33,372 nt of DNA from positions 1 to 33,372 of the IMG/VR virus record IMGVR_UViG_3300005525_000065. One strand, written 5' to 3'. Every line of letters starts with the position of its first letter. Within the stretch, counting starts at the first letter, position 1. The notes below the pieces were generated by a model that saw only the letters and a program-made list of their open reading frames with translations, was not told the DNA's origin and searched no databases. Positions 21,201 to 28,080 of the stretch are shown here, piece by piece. The translations under genes and the position numbers were made by a program. Origin of the DNA: a virus.

Positions 21201-24200
21201 TCAATTCACCGCCATCGTGGTGGTCACTCGGAAGCTGTTGCTGCCAACGTCCACCGAGTAGGTCGGCGACGAGTCAGCCAACGCCGCGCTGGTTGCGCTG
21301 TTGCCGGTGTTGCTGGCAGTAGCCGCCGTGTTGGCCGCAACCTGGGCCTGCAGGTTGGCCACGTTCTGCGTGGCCACGGCCAGCGCGGCCAGCCCGGTGG
21401 CGATACTCAAGTTGCCGTCGCTGATGGCTTTTTCGATTTTGGCCAGGGTGTCGTTGCCGGCCTTGATCTGCTCGGCCACATCGCCAATCGCGGCTGTGGT
21501 GCTTTGCGCCTCGGGCAGCAGGCTGTCGAGCACAGCGGTGTTGGGCGCCTTGTCGGCCAGCTCGGCCAGCGAGCCCTCGATGTCGGCTGTCTTGAGCGCC
21601 TCGGTCAGCCGGGCAAACTCGGGCGCCAGCTGCAGCAGCGTGACCACCAGCTCCTGGCCCTGGGTGGTGGACACGTCCACCGACTCCACCAGCTTGCGGA
21701 ATTCCTCCTTGTTGGACAGGTCGCCCGCCGCCGTGACGCCGGCCGCCTCCAGCTGCTCCTTGAGCCCCTTGGCGGTCAGGCCGATTTGCTCCTGGGCCGT
21801 GTAGTAGTCGGCCACAAACTGGCCCGAGATGGCCATCAGGTTCTCGATGCCGCCGGCCAGCGCAATGATGTTTTCGCGGGCTTCGATGGACGACGTGGCG
21901 ATCTTGGAGAACACCCCGCCCAAGGTGTTGAGCGACTCGCTCACTTGCGACAGCGCCACGAGCCGCTGCATCGTGTCGGCGATGGTCTCGCCAGCCTGCT
22001 GGAACGGTGCGATGACGGCCTCGAACTTGCCGGCCAGCGCGTCCTGGTACGTCTGGAAGATGAGGTCGATCGCCTTCTGGTCCTCCGCCGCGTCGCCGGT
22101 CAGCTTGGCCTTGAACGACGTGGTGACCTCGGACAACGTGGCCGCCGGCAGCTTGAGCGCAGCCGCCCACGCCTTGGTCTGCTCGAGCACGCCCTTGGCG
22201 CCGAAGTCGAGCGCGGCCGACAGCGAATCGCCTAGCTCGGAAAACTCCGTGCCCGACTTGTTTGAGCGGAACCAGCCGCCCTTCTGGAACCAATCCTGGT
22301 AGCGCTTGCCCGTGGCATCGCCGCCGCTGATCGTGCCCTCGATGCCGGCGTCCTTCATCTCCTTGGCCTTCATGCCGAAGGCGCGGTTGACCAGGCCACC
22401 GACCACGCCGGCAATCGGGCCGATGCCGGGAATGGCGCTGGCGATGCCCGCGATGGTGTTGACCGCCCCGCCAGCGCTGTAGCCGCCAGACAGGGCCTTG
22501 CTGATGCCGTAGCCCGCAAAGCCGTTGCCCAGCATGCCCATGCCCGAGCCGAGCATGCTGCCCAGGCCCGTGGGCCCGGCGATCATGTTGCCGCCGATGT
22601 TCTGCAGGCTGCTCAGGCCCAGCGTCTGGCCCAGGCCGGAGTTCACCAGGTTGAGCGCGGCGCCATTGATGGTGCCGCCGCTCAAGAAGTTCATGCCGCT
22701 GGACAGCAGCGACCCGAAGCCTGCGCCAGCGCTGCCTGCGGCTCCTGTCGAAGCGGCCGCATTGCCAAACCCCAACATGCTGCCGATGGCCCCGCTGACG
22801 GGCGCCAGGATGGCCTTGATGGTGGGCTGCAACACCATGCTCTTGAAGGCGTTGACCAGGGTGGACTTGAAGGCCTCAAAGAACCCTTTGCCCGACTCGA
22901 AGGCGCGCATGAGCGCATCGGTCAGGCCGTTGTTGATGCTGTCGGTGACGCGCCCCCATTCGGCGTTGGCCTCCTGGGCGGCCTTGATGTGAATGCCTTG
23001 CTCCTTGGCGTCGGCCAGGGCGCGCAAGCCGGCCGCCTGCTGGCGGTACTGGTCAGCCAGCACGTCGTTTTCCTGACGCTCCATGGCCAGGATGGCGTTG
23101 CGGTCGGCGGTGGCGGCGGCGTCGCGCAGCTTGGCCACTGTGAGCTGGCCGGTGTAGTCGACGCCGGTCTGCGCGGTGAGGTTGGCGGCTTCCTGCGCCA
23201 GCACCTGCTCTCGCAGGTTTTCAGTGATCTGCAGCGCGGCGGCGTATTCCTTCTCGCGCGCCGCAATGGCCGCCAGCGTGGCCTTCTCGCCCTCTTTGAT
23301 CTGCGCCACCTGCTCGCGCATGGCGTCCATTTCCAGCAGCTTGGCGCGGGCGGATTCCAGCTCCTGGTCGGTGAGCTTCTTCTTGCCAGCGCGCACCTCT
23401 TCTTCGAGCTTGAGGATCTCGCTTTCGGTCTTGGTCAGCTCGCGGCCCAGGCTGATCTGCTGATTCATCGCCGCAAACTGCGCGTTCAGGCTCGCCAGGT
23501 AGTCCTGCCCAGCCTTGGCGGCTTGGTCGACGGACTCCTTGGCCTGCTTGGTGGCGGCGCTGAATTCAAGGGTTTTTTGGCCGGTCACGCCGTGCTGCTT
23601 GCCCAGGCGGTCCAGCTCGTTGCGGTTCTCCGCCGATGACAGGCTGTGGTTGTTCAGCGCGTCACGCTGCTGCAAGATGCGGTCAGTCATGCCCAGGATA
23701 GAAGCCTGGAACCTGTCCAGCTCCTCGCGCCCGCTTTGCGCGTCGGCCTTGATCATCTCGCCCACGCGGGTCCAGCCGGCGCGGCCTTCGGCGGAGAAGA
23801 TGCCGCCGCCTTCGCCCAGGGCCGAAAACTGCGCCACGATGCCGCCGATTTCGCGGCCCACGGACTTGAAGACAAACGCCACGTCTGAGGCCAGAACGAT
23901 CAGCGCCTCCAGCACGGTGCCCACGGTGCGGATGACGCCACGCATGACGTCGAATTGCCCAGTGGCTTGTGCAGCGCCGCCGGCCAGATAGTCGCGGATA
24001 GCGCCGCCCAGCAGCTGCGTCAGGTCGTACAGCGCAATCATTCCGGGCAGCAGGCCCAGGGCCAGGGAGCGCTTCAGGTCCTCGGTGCGCTCTGCCGCCA
24101 CGGTCATGGCGTCGTTGTATTGGTCGGCCATCTCGGCCTGCTCTGCCGTGACCTTGGCCACCAGCTCGCCGGTGTTGCCCAGGTCGCGCATGAAGGGCAG

Positions 24201-24746
24201 CAGATCGGCGCCGCTCTTGCCCATCAGCGTCATGGCCACGGCGCTCTTGGCCGAGCCGTCTTCAAACTGGTTCATGGCCTTGGCCAGCGCCAGCATCTTG
24301 TCTTCGGGCCGCATCGCGTTGAAGGCGTTGAAGTCCAGGCCCAGGGCCTTGAGCGCTGCGGCGGCGCCCTTGCTTTCCTCGGTGGAGCCGGCCATGTTCT
24401 TGGCCAGCTTGTTCATGGCCTGGCCGATGGTCTCGGCCGTGGTGCCGGTGAGCTTGCCGATCGAGGCGAAGGCGCTGAGGCTTTCCACCGTGGCGCCAGT
24501 CTTGATGCCCAGATCCTTGAGGCCCTCGGCGGCGTCGATGTAGCCCTTGACCATGCTGGTCACGGCGGCCAGGCTGCCAACGCCCAGCGCGGCCACTGCC
24601 GCCAGGCCCATGCCCTTGAGGGCGTCGCCCACCTTGAGGGTGGCGCTGTCCATGTCGCCCAGCTTGCTGGTGACTTGGGACAGCCCGCCCTGGACGCTGC
24701 TGACGCCCTCCAGGCTGAGCTTGATGCCGATGTCGCTGATGGCCAT
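21201..24746 (-). CDS. Tail tape measure protein, lambda-like
   Basis: This 1181-residue protein sets tail length and helps DNA entry. The N-terminal 200 residues resemble tape measure openings (GIKTGATVESLSAFASIGKLTGTT). A long, charged coiled-coil region occupies about residues 330-590 (LTKTESEILKLEEEVRAGKKKL). Around 595-650 is the lambda-family C-terminal motif (SINNGLTDALMRAFESGKGF...QPTIKAIL). A Gly/Ala/Met-rich hydrophobic segment (about 655-790) follows that may insert in the membrane during ejection. It is the longest gene in the window and follows the chaperone pair. By the usual 1.5 angstrom per residue rule, the tail would be about 175 nm, which is an estimate only. Confidence 0.9.
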   Translation of the reverse strand: MAISDIGIKLSLEGVSSVQGGLSQVTSKLGDMDSATLKVGDALKGMGLAAVAALGVGSLAAVTSMVKGYIDAAEGLKDLGIKTGATVESLSAFASIGKLTGTTAETIGQAMNKLAKNMAGSTEESKGAAAALKALGLDFNAFNAMRPEDKMLALAKAMNQFEDGSAKSAVAMTLMGKSGADLLPFMRDLGNTGELVAKVTAEQAEMADQYNDAMTVAAERTEDLKRSLALGLLPGMIALYDLTQLLGGAIRDYLAGGAAQATGQFDVMRGVIRTVGTVLEALIVLASDVAFVFKSVGREIGGIVAQFSALGEGGGIFSAEGRAGWTRVGEMIKADAQSGREELDRFQASILGMTDRILQQRDALNNHSLSSAENRNELDRLGKQHGVTGQKTLEFSAATKQAKESVDQAAKAGQDYLASLNAQFAAMNQQISLGRELTKTESEILKLEEEVRAGKKKLTDQELESARAKLLEMDAMREQVAQIKEGEKATLAAIAAREKEYAAALQITENLREQVLAQEAANLTAQTGVDYTGQLTVAKLRDAAATADRNAILAMERQENDVLADQYRQQAAGLRALADAKEQGIHIKAAQEANAEWGRVTDSINNGLTDALMRAFESGKGFFEAFKSTLVNAFKSMVLQPTIKAILAPVSGAIGSMLGFGNAAASTGAAGSAGAGFGSLLSSGMNFLSGGTINGAALNLVNSGLGQTLGLSSLQNIGGNMIAGPTGLGSMLGSGMGMLGNGFAGYGISKALSGGYSAGGAVNTIAGIASAIPGIGPIAGVVGGLVNRAFGMKAKEMKDAGIEGTISGGDATGKRYQDWFQKGGWFRSNKSGTEFSELGDSLSAALDFGAKGVLEQTKAWAAALKLPAATLSEVTTSFKAKLTGDAAEDQKAIDLIFQTYQDALAGKFEAVIAPFQQAGETIADTMQRLVALSQVSESLNTLGGVFSKIATSSIEARENIIALAGGIENLMAISGQFVADYYTAQEQIGLTAKGLKEQLEAAGVTAAGDLSNKEEFRKLVESVDVSTTQGQELVVTLLQLAPEFARLTEALKTADIEGSLAELADKAPNTAVLDSLLPEAQSTTAAIGDVAEQIKAGNDTLAKIEKAISDGNLSIATGLAALAVATQNVANLQAQVAANTAATASNTGNSATSAALADSSPTYSVDVGSNSFRVTTTMAVN

Positions 24747-24764
24747 CAGTGCGCCCCGAGAGCT

Positions 24765-25181
24765 TCAGTGGCGGCGCGCGCGCTGCTCATCGGCGCGGCG
24801 CTGGCGGGTCCACTCGACCAGGGTTTCGGCTTCCATGACCTGAAGGTCGGCGATGACCTCGGGCACGCGGGCACGCGGCACGAGGCGGCGCATGCGCAGC
24901 AGCGCATCCACGCCCGCGTAATCCAGGCCGATAGCGCCGGCAAAGCCCGTGCGCCACTGGGTGCGGCAGGCCAGCCAAACGGCCAGCACATCCTGATGCT
25001 CGGCCCACAGGTAAAAGACGCGCGGCTTGTGCGCCGCGGCGGCGTCATCCACCGCCACGAGGCCAAAGGCCGCCAGGGCTGCAGCCGACTCGTCTTCTGG
25101 GTCGTCATGGGTGGGCGGCGCGTCATCATCAGATCCACGGGTGAGTTCACCGCGCGCAAGCAGGCGCGCCGCCTCCCTCAG
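24765..25181 (-). CDS. Tail assembly chaperone, frameshift extension (DUF1799; gpGT-like)
   Basis: This is the downstream half of a lambda G/GT-type pair. The block FYLWAEHQDVLAVWLACRTQWRTGFAGAIGLDYAG is characteristic of DUF1799 (PF08809). The frame is open from the slippery site and has no natural start with a ribosome-binding site; the first GTG is at 25058, inside the domain leader. Reading through a -1 slip at 25181-25187 gives a 250-residue fusion: 112 residues of the upstream protein, then 138 from this frame. The linker is acidic (GSDDDAPPTHDDPEDE). In lambda the T domain recruits tail tube protein onto the tape measure. Confidence 0.85.
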   Translation of the reverse strand: MREAARLLARGELTRGSDDDAPPTHDDPEDESAAALAAFGLVAVDDAAAAHKPRVFYLWAEHQDVLAVWLACRTQWRTGFAGAIGLDYAGVDALLRMRRLVPRARVPEVIADLQVMEAETLVEWTRQRRADEQRARRH

Positions 25182-25516
25182 TTTTTTTCCTTGCCCTTGG
25201 CGCCGCAGGCCTCGATGTAGGCCTTGAGAACCAGGCCAGCCATGCCGACGATGTCCAGCAGCGAATGCAGCGCCGAGCCGCTGAAGGGCAGCTCCACGCC
25301 GTTATCGTCTTGCACGCCGGACCAGCCAACCACCACCGAGTCCAAAAACTCAGGCACGGTGCGGTCGTTGTTTTCGATGGCCAGGCGCAGCTCGGTGGCG
25401 GGCAAACGCCGGGCCGTCAGCGTGAAGCTGAAGGGCATGGCGCGGCCCGCGGCATCCGGCAGGCGCCCGGCCACGGGCACGCTGACGGTGTCAGAGACAA
25501 CCAGACGAAAACTCAT
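25178..25516 (-). CDS. Tail assembly chaperone (gpG-like)
   Basis: This 112-residue protein probably coats the tape measure protein before tube polymerisation. It is mostly beta-like at the start (FRLVVSDTVSVPVAGRLPD) and helical at the end (LLDIVGMAGLVLKAYIEACG), as in other G-type chaperones. The position between tail tube and tape measure is diagnostic. The last codons, GAA AAA AAC TGA, include the heptamer A-AAA-AAC, so some ribosomes should slip and make the G-T fusion. Standard termination gives this short form. Confidence 0.8.
   Translation of the reverse strand: MSFRLVVSDTVSVPVAGRLPDAAGRAMPFSFTLTARRLPATELRLAIENNDRTVPEFLDSVVVGWSGVQDDNGVELPFSGSALHSLLDIVGMAGLVLKAYIEACGAKGKEKN
25181..25187 (-). 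promoter_or_regulatory. -1 ribosomal frameshift slippery heptamer A-AAA-AAC
   Basis: On the coding strand the sequence is A AAA AAC in the phase required for tandem -1 slippage, followed at once by the TGA of the gpG-like gene. After slippage the frame reads CTG AGG GAG and stays open through the DUF1799 gene. This is one of the classic efficient slippery heptamers in bacteria. A purine-rich GGGAGGCGG just downstream could affect pausing. Confidence 0.85.
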
Positions 25517-25528
25517 GCCAGCACCCCT

Positions 25529-26491
25529 TTACAGGCAGACGAGCCGCAGCTCGTCGTTGCCAGCGGTGGTGGGCGTGAAGCGCAGGTTCTGCCCCATGTG
25601 AATGTCGCCCTCGTACTCGGTGTCACTCGGGTCGATGCGCTGCACCTGCGGGGCGTGCACGATGATGCCCACGCCCGCGCCGGTGCTGTGCGTGAAGCCC
25701 AGCGTGGTGGTGGTGTTGGCGTTGATGTCGGTGAGGAACGACACCTCCTGCGCGGCGGTGAGGTCCAGCTGCATGCTGCCCTGCACGTTGCGGTCAGAGA
25801 TCGCAACGGACTGCCCGCCCAGCACGGCCTTGCGGCTGACGGTGTTTTGCAGGTTGATGCTCAGGCCGCGAGACGGGTACACCGTGCCGCTGGCCAGAGC
25901 CCCGGCGCTGTAGCTGCAGCCCAGATTGATGTCGCCGCTGTTCACGTCAGACACCACTTGCGGGGTGCGGAAGGCGGTGAGGGTGACGCTGGGGTCTGCC
26001 GTGGCGGTGCGCCCGCCGTCCAGGCCGGCAAAAGTGAAGCGCATCATGGGCGCGGCGCCCTCGTTGAGCATGATTTCCACGTTGCCCATGCAGCCGGTGG
26101 CCACGCGGCGCACGCCGTCGATGTGGTAGTAAATGGTCAGGCTGGTGAAAGTGGCCGAGACGGGCGTGTACTCCACGCGGGCCGGCGTGGCCAGCACGCT
26201 CTCAGCCATGCCGCAGGCGCGCAGCAGTGGCGCCCAGGCCGGTGCGGTGCCGGCGGTGCCGCTGTTGGCCAGCTCGACCTCGAAGCTGCACTCCACAAAG
26301 CGTGTGCCGGCCAGCTGGCCGCCACCGCCAAAGTATGGGCGGATGAAGTTGCGCTCGACGTTGTTGTACGAGAGGTTGAAGCTGGCGTTAGACACCAGGA
26401 TGGCGTTGGCCGCGCCGGTGGGCACAGAGTCAACGCCGTAGGTGGCTTCCACCTTGGCCAGGATGGCGGTTTTGCGGATGAGGCGAGGCAC
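25529..26491 (-). CDS. Major tail tube protein
   Basis: This 320-residue protein builds the tail tube (Phage_tube_2-like). Features are the opening PRLIRKTAILAKVEATYGVDSVPTGA, the IRPYFGGGGQL motif at about residues 48-60, and repeated beta-strand blocks such as VERNF, GLSINLQ and GSMQLDLTAAQEV. It starts at GTG, nine bases after a CAGGAG ribosome-binding site inside the end of the preceding small gene. It lies before the chaperone pair, as in other siphoviruses. Its length is larger than lambda gpV without an Ig domain, fitting the tube-2 family. Confidence 0.85.
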   Translation of the reverse strand: MPRLIRKTAILAKVEATYGVDSVPTGAANAILVSNASFNLSYNNVERNFIRPYFGGGGQLAGTRFVECSFEVELANSGTAGTAPAWAPLLRACGMAESVLATPARVEYTPVSATFTSLTIYYHIDGVRRVATGCMGNVEIMLNEGAAPMMRFTFAGLDGGRTATADPSVTLTAFRTPQVVSDVNSGDINLGCSYSAGALASGTVYPSRGLSINLQNTVSRKAVLGGQSVAISDRNVQGSMQLDLTAAQEVSFLTDINANTTTTLGFTHSTGAGVGIIVHAPQVQRIDPSDTEYEGDIHMGQNLRFTPTTAGNDELRLVCL

Positions 26492-26497
26492 GGCGGC

Positions 26498-26668
26498 TTA
26501 CTCCTGTAGTGCGGTGGGGGTGGGGGCTGCTGCGGGGGCGGCGGCCTCGTCGGTTTCGGGCAGGGGCATCCAGGCGCTGCCGCTCCAGGTCCAGCAGCCA
26601 CCGCCAGGCGGGGTGCCGACTGGTGCGGCAGGCGCAGCAGGCGCGAAAGTGGCGGGTGTCTGGGGCAT
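26498..26668 (-). CDS. Small Pro/Ala-rich phage protein
   Basis: This 56-residue gene lies between the tail terminator-like and tail tube genes. It reads MPQTPATFAPAAPAAPVGT, then a Gly-rich segment, then CWTWSGSAWMPLPETD, then an Ala/Pro tail. The WTWSGSAW motif resembles a small Trp-containing fold seen in other phage tail proteins. GGAG lies ten bases before the ATG. Its last codons, CTA CAG GAG TAA, provide the ribosome-binding site for the tail tube gene, so translation of the two is linked. Function is unknown. Confidence 0.6.
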   Translation of the reverse strand: MPQTPATFAPAAPAAPVGTPPGGGCWTWSGSAWMPLPETDEAAAPAAAPTPTALQE

Positions 26669-26686
26669 GGTCAGATCGCTCCGGGG

Positions 26687-27136
26687 TCAGTTCTGCGCGG
26701 CCAGCGTGGTGCTGGCCGTGCGGTGGTTTACAAGCAGGTACACGGTGGCGGCGGCCACCGGGGTTTCGTTGTCGTCAAGCTGCCAGTCGATGGCGGGCTG
26801 CATGCGCACGTCCACCACGCCCAAGCCGGTGGTGTTGAGCGCCGACAGACGGGACCAGACGGATTCCAGCAGCGTGTCCACGGCAGCCACGGGGTCTGCG
26901 GTGCCGGTAGCGCTGCGCGCCAGGCACTCGACCTCGTAGCGGGTGGTCCAGTCATACGGGCCGCCCAGCAGCTGCGGCGTGGCGGCGCGCGTTTGCGCCA
27001 GGCGCACCACCACACCCTGGCCGCTGGCCGCGGCCACGGGGCGCGTGGCGTTGGCCCGCACGTTGCCGCTGGCCAGGGCGGGTGCGGCAGTGAGCGCGGC
27101 CACGATGGCCTGCTGGATGGCCAGGTGGGCGCTCAT
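26687..27136 (-). CDS. Tail terminator/completion protein (gpU-like)
   Basis: This 149-residue protein likely caps the head-proximal end of the tail tube. It has an N-terminal helix (IQQAIVAALTAAPALASGNV), a beta core (YEVECLARS, VVDVRMQPAIDWQLDDNETPVAAATVYLLVNH) and a loop region in between, the layout of tail terminator folds such as lambda gpU and related minor tail proteins. The position between head-tail joining and tail tube genes agrees. It overlaps the preceding stop at base 27136. Assignment by position and pattern. Confidence 0.6.
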   Translation of the reverse strand: MSAHLAIQQAIVAALTAAPALASGNVRANATRPVAAASGQGVVVRLAQTRAATPQLLGGPYDWTTRYEVECLARSATGTADPVAAVDTLLESVWSRLSALNTTGLGVVDVRMQPAIDWQLDDNETPVAAATVYLLVNHRTASTTLAAQN

Positions 27137-27414
27137 CAGGCGCGCTCCAGCAGCAGCCGGCTCATGCCGGTGCCGTCAGGCTCATGGGCTGCCACCAGGT
27201 AGTTGGTGGCGTTGACCACTGCGGCCACGCCTACGGGTGAGGCAGGCACGAGCGTGGTGGGCAGCGTCAGCATGGGTTGCGTGCCCGCCATGCCCAGGCC
27301 AACGTCGCCCATGGCAAAGCCGTTGTCGAATATGGCCTGCACCGCCTGGCCGGCCACGGTGCAGGACACACCGAAGTCGGCCGTGAAGGCGGCGAAGTTT
27401 TCGACGAGCTGCAT
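27136..27414 (-). CDS. Head-tail joining protein (FII / Gifsy-2-like)
   Basis: This 92-residue protein begins MQLVENFAAFTADFGVSCTVAGQAVQAIFDNGF, like the openings of lambda FII-type head-tail joining proteins and their Gifsy-2 relatives. The rest is beta-rich (MLTLPTTLVPASPVGVAAVVNATNYLVAAHEPDG). It lies between capsid accessory genes and the tail terminator-like gene. It is expected to form the ring where head and tail meet. The family relation is by pattern and position. Confidence 0.65.
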   Translation of the reverse strand: MQLVENFAAFTADFGVSCTVAGQAVQAIFDNGFAMGDVGLGMAGTQPMLTLPTTLVPASPVGVAAVVNATNYLVAAHEPDGTGMSRLLLERA

Positions 27415-27442
27415 GGTGGCGGCCTGATGTGCAGCTTGATCG

Positions 27443-27805
27443 TCAGACGATCTTCTTGACGCCTACCGCCGTCACGCTTACCAGCTGCGGGCCGGTGACG
27501 ATGGTGCCGACGTAGCGGATGTAGCGCCGCACCTGCTTGGACTGCACCGCCAGCACTGTGGTGGCTGCGCCAGTGCCTTTTTGCGCGAACGTCAAGCCTG
27601 AGACATCGGCAAACGTGGTGTTGTCGGCTGAATCCTGGATCTTGCCGTCCAGGGTGCCGGTGCCTGCGCCACCGTTTTGAGTGATCAAAATCGGCCCCTC
27701 GTAGTCGCGCAGGTCGATGCCCGTGCCGGTGACGGTGCTGGCCGCGCTTTGCGATGCGAGCAGCACTTCGGCGGTGGCAGCGCTGGGGAAGTTGAACTGG
27801 CTCAT
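27443..27805 (-). CDS. Possible head decoration or accessory structural protein
   Basis: This 120-residue protein is beta-rich and nearly without charge in its first two thirds (EVLLASQSAASTVTGTGIDLRDYEGPILI). Regularly spaced NGGAGTGTLDGKIQDSADNTTFADV and RRYIRYVGTI segments resemble carbohydrate-binding-like or discoidin-type domains in phage structural proteins. It lies two genes after the capsid, where decoration proteins are often encoded. No family is certain. It overlaps the preceding gene by four bases. Confidence 0.5.
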   Translation of the reverse strand: MSQFNFPSAATAEVLLASQSAASTVTGTGIDLRDYEGPILITQNGGAGTGTLDGKIQDSADNTTFADVSGLTFAQKGTGAATTVLAVQSKQVRRYIRYVGTIVTGPQLVSVTAVGVKKIV

Positions 27806-28035
27806 GTGTTGCTCCTGCGGCGCGTGGGTGCTGCCGCCTTGGGGGAGTTGTCGGTAGTGGCCTGAGCCTGGGCCGCATTGGGCTCAGGCGCCAGGCGCGC
27901 TTTGTGCGCGTTCAGCAGCTCGGCGGCCAGGCCAGCCGGAGCCTGGAGAAAAGCCCCCACCGGCTGCACGGCGCCATCCAGCCAGAAGGCGCGCAGCACC
28001 TGCAGGTTGACAAGGGCGGACGGTTGGGTCTTCAT
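27802..28035 (-). CDS. Small capsid-proximal protein
   Basis: This 77-residue protein follows the capsid gene. Residues about 8-45 (LVNLQVLRAFWLDGAVQPVGAFLQAPAGLAAELLNAHKARL) look like a small domain common just after phage capsid genes. The rest is a low-complexity tail ending in Arg-rich PTRRRS. No Shine-Dalgarno is visible before the ATG. Instead a very stable hairpin (28048-28073) lies between it and the capsid stop. Function unknown. Confidence 0.55.
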   Translation of the reverse strand: MKTQPSALVNLQVLRAFWLDGAVQPVGAFLQAPAGLAAELLNAHKARLAPEPNAAQAQATTDNSPKAAAPTRRRSNT

Positions 28036-28047
28036 GGCGCTGCGGCT

Positions 28048-28073
28048 GGGCCCGCGCCTTGCGGCGCGAGCCC
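28048..28073 (-). other. Stable hairpin with GCAA tetraloop after the capsid gene
   Basis: In the transcript, GGGCTCGCGCC and GGCGCGGGCCC form an 11 bp stem (one G-U pair) closed by the loop GCAA, a GNRA tetraloop. It begins seven bases past the first capsid stop, which is followed at once by a second (TGATGA). There is no U-tract, so termination is unlikely. Protection of the capsid mRNA from 3' decay is the simplest role. Confidence 0.6.
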
Positions 28074-28080
28074 TGGCTCA

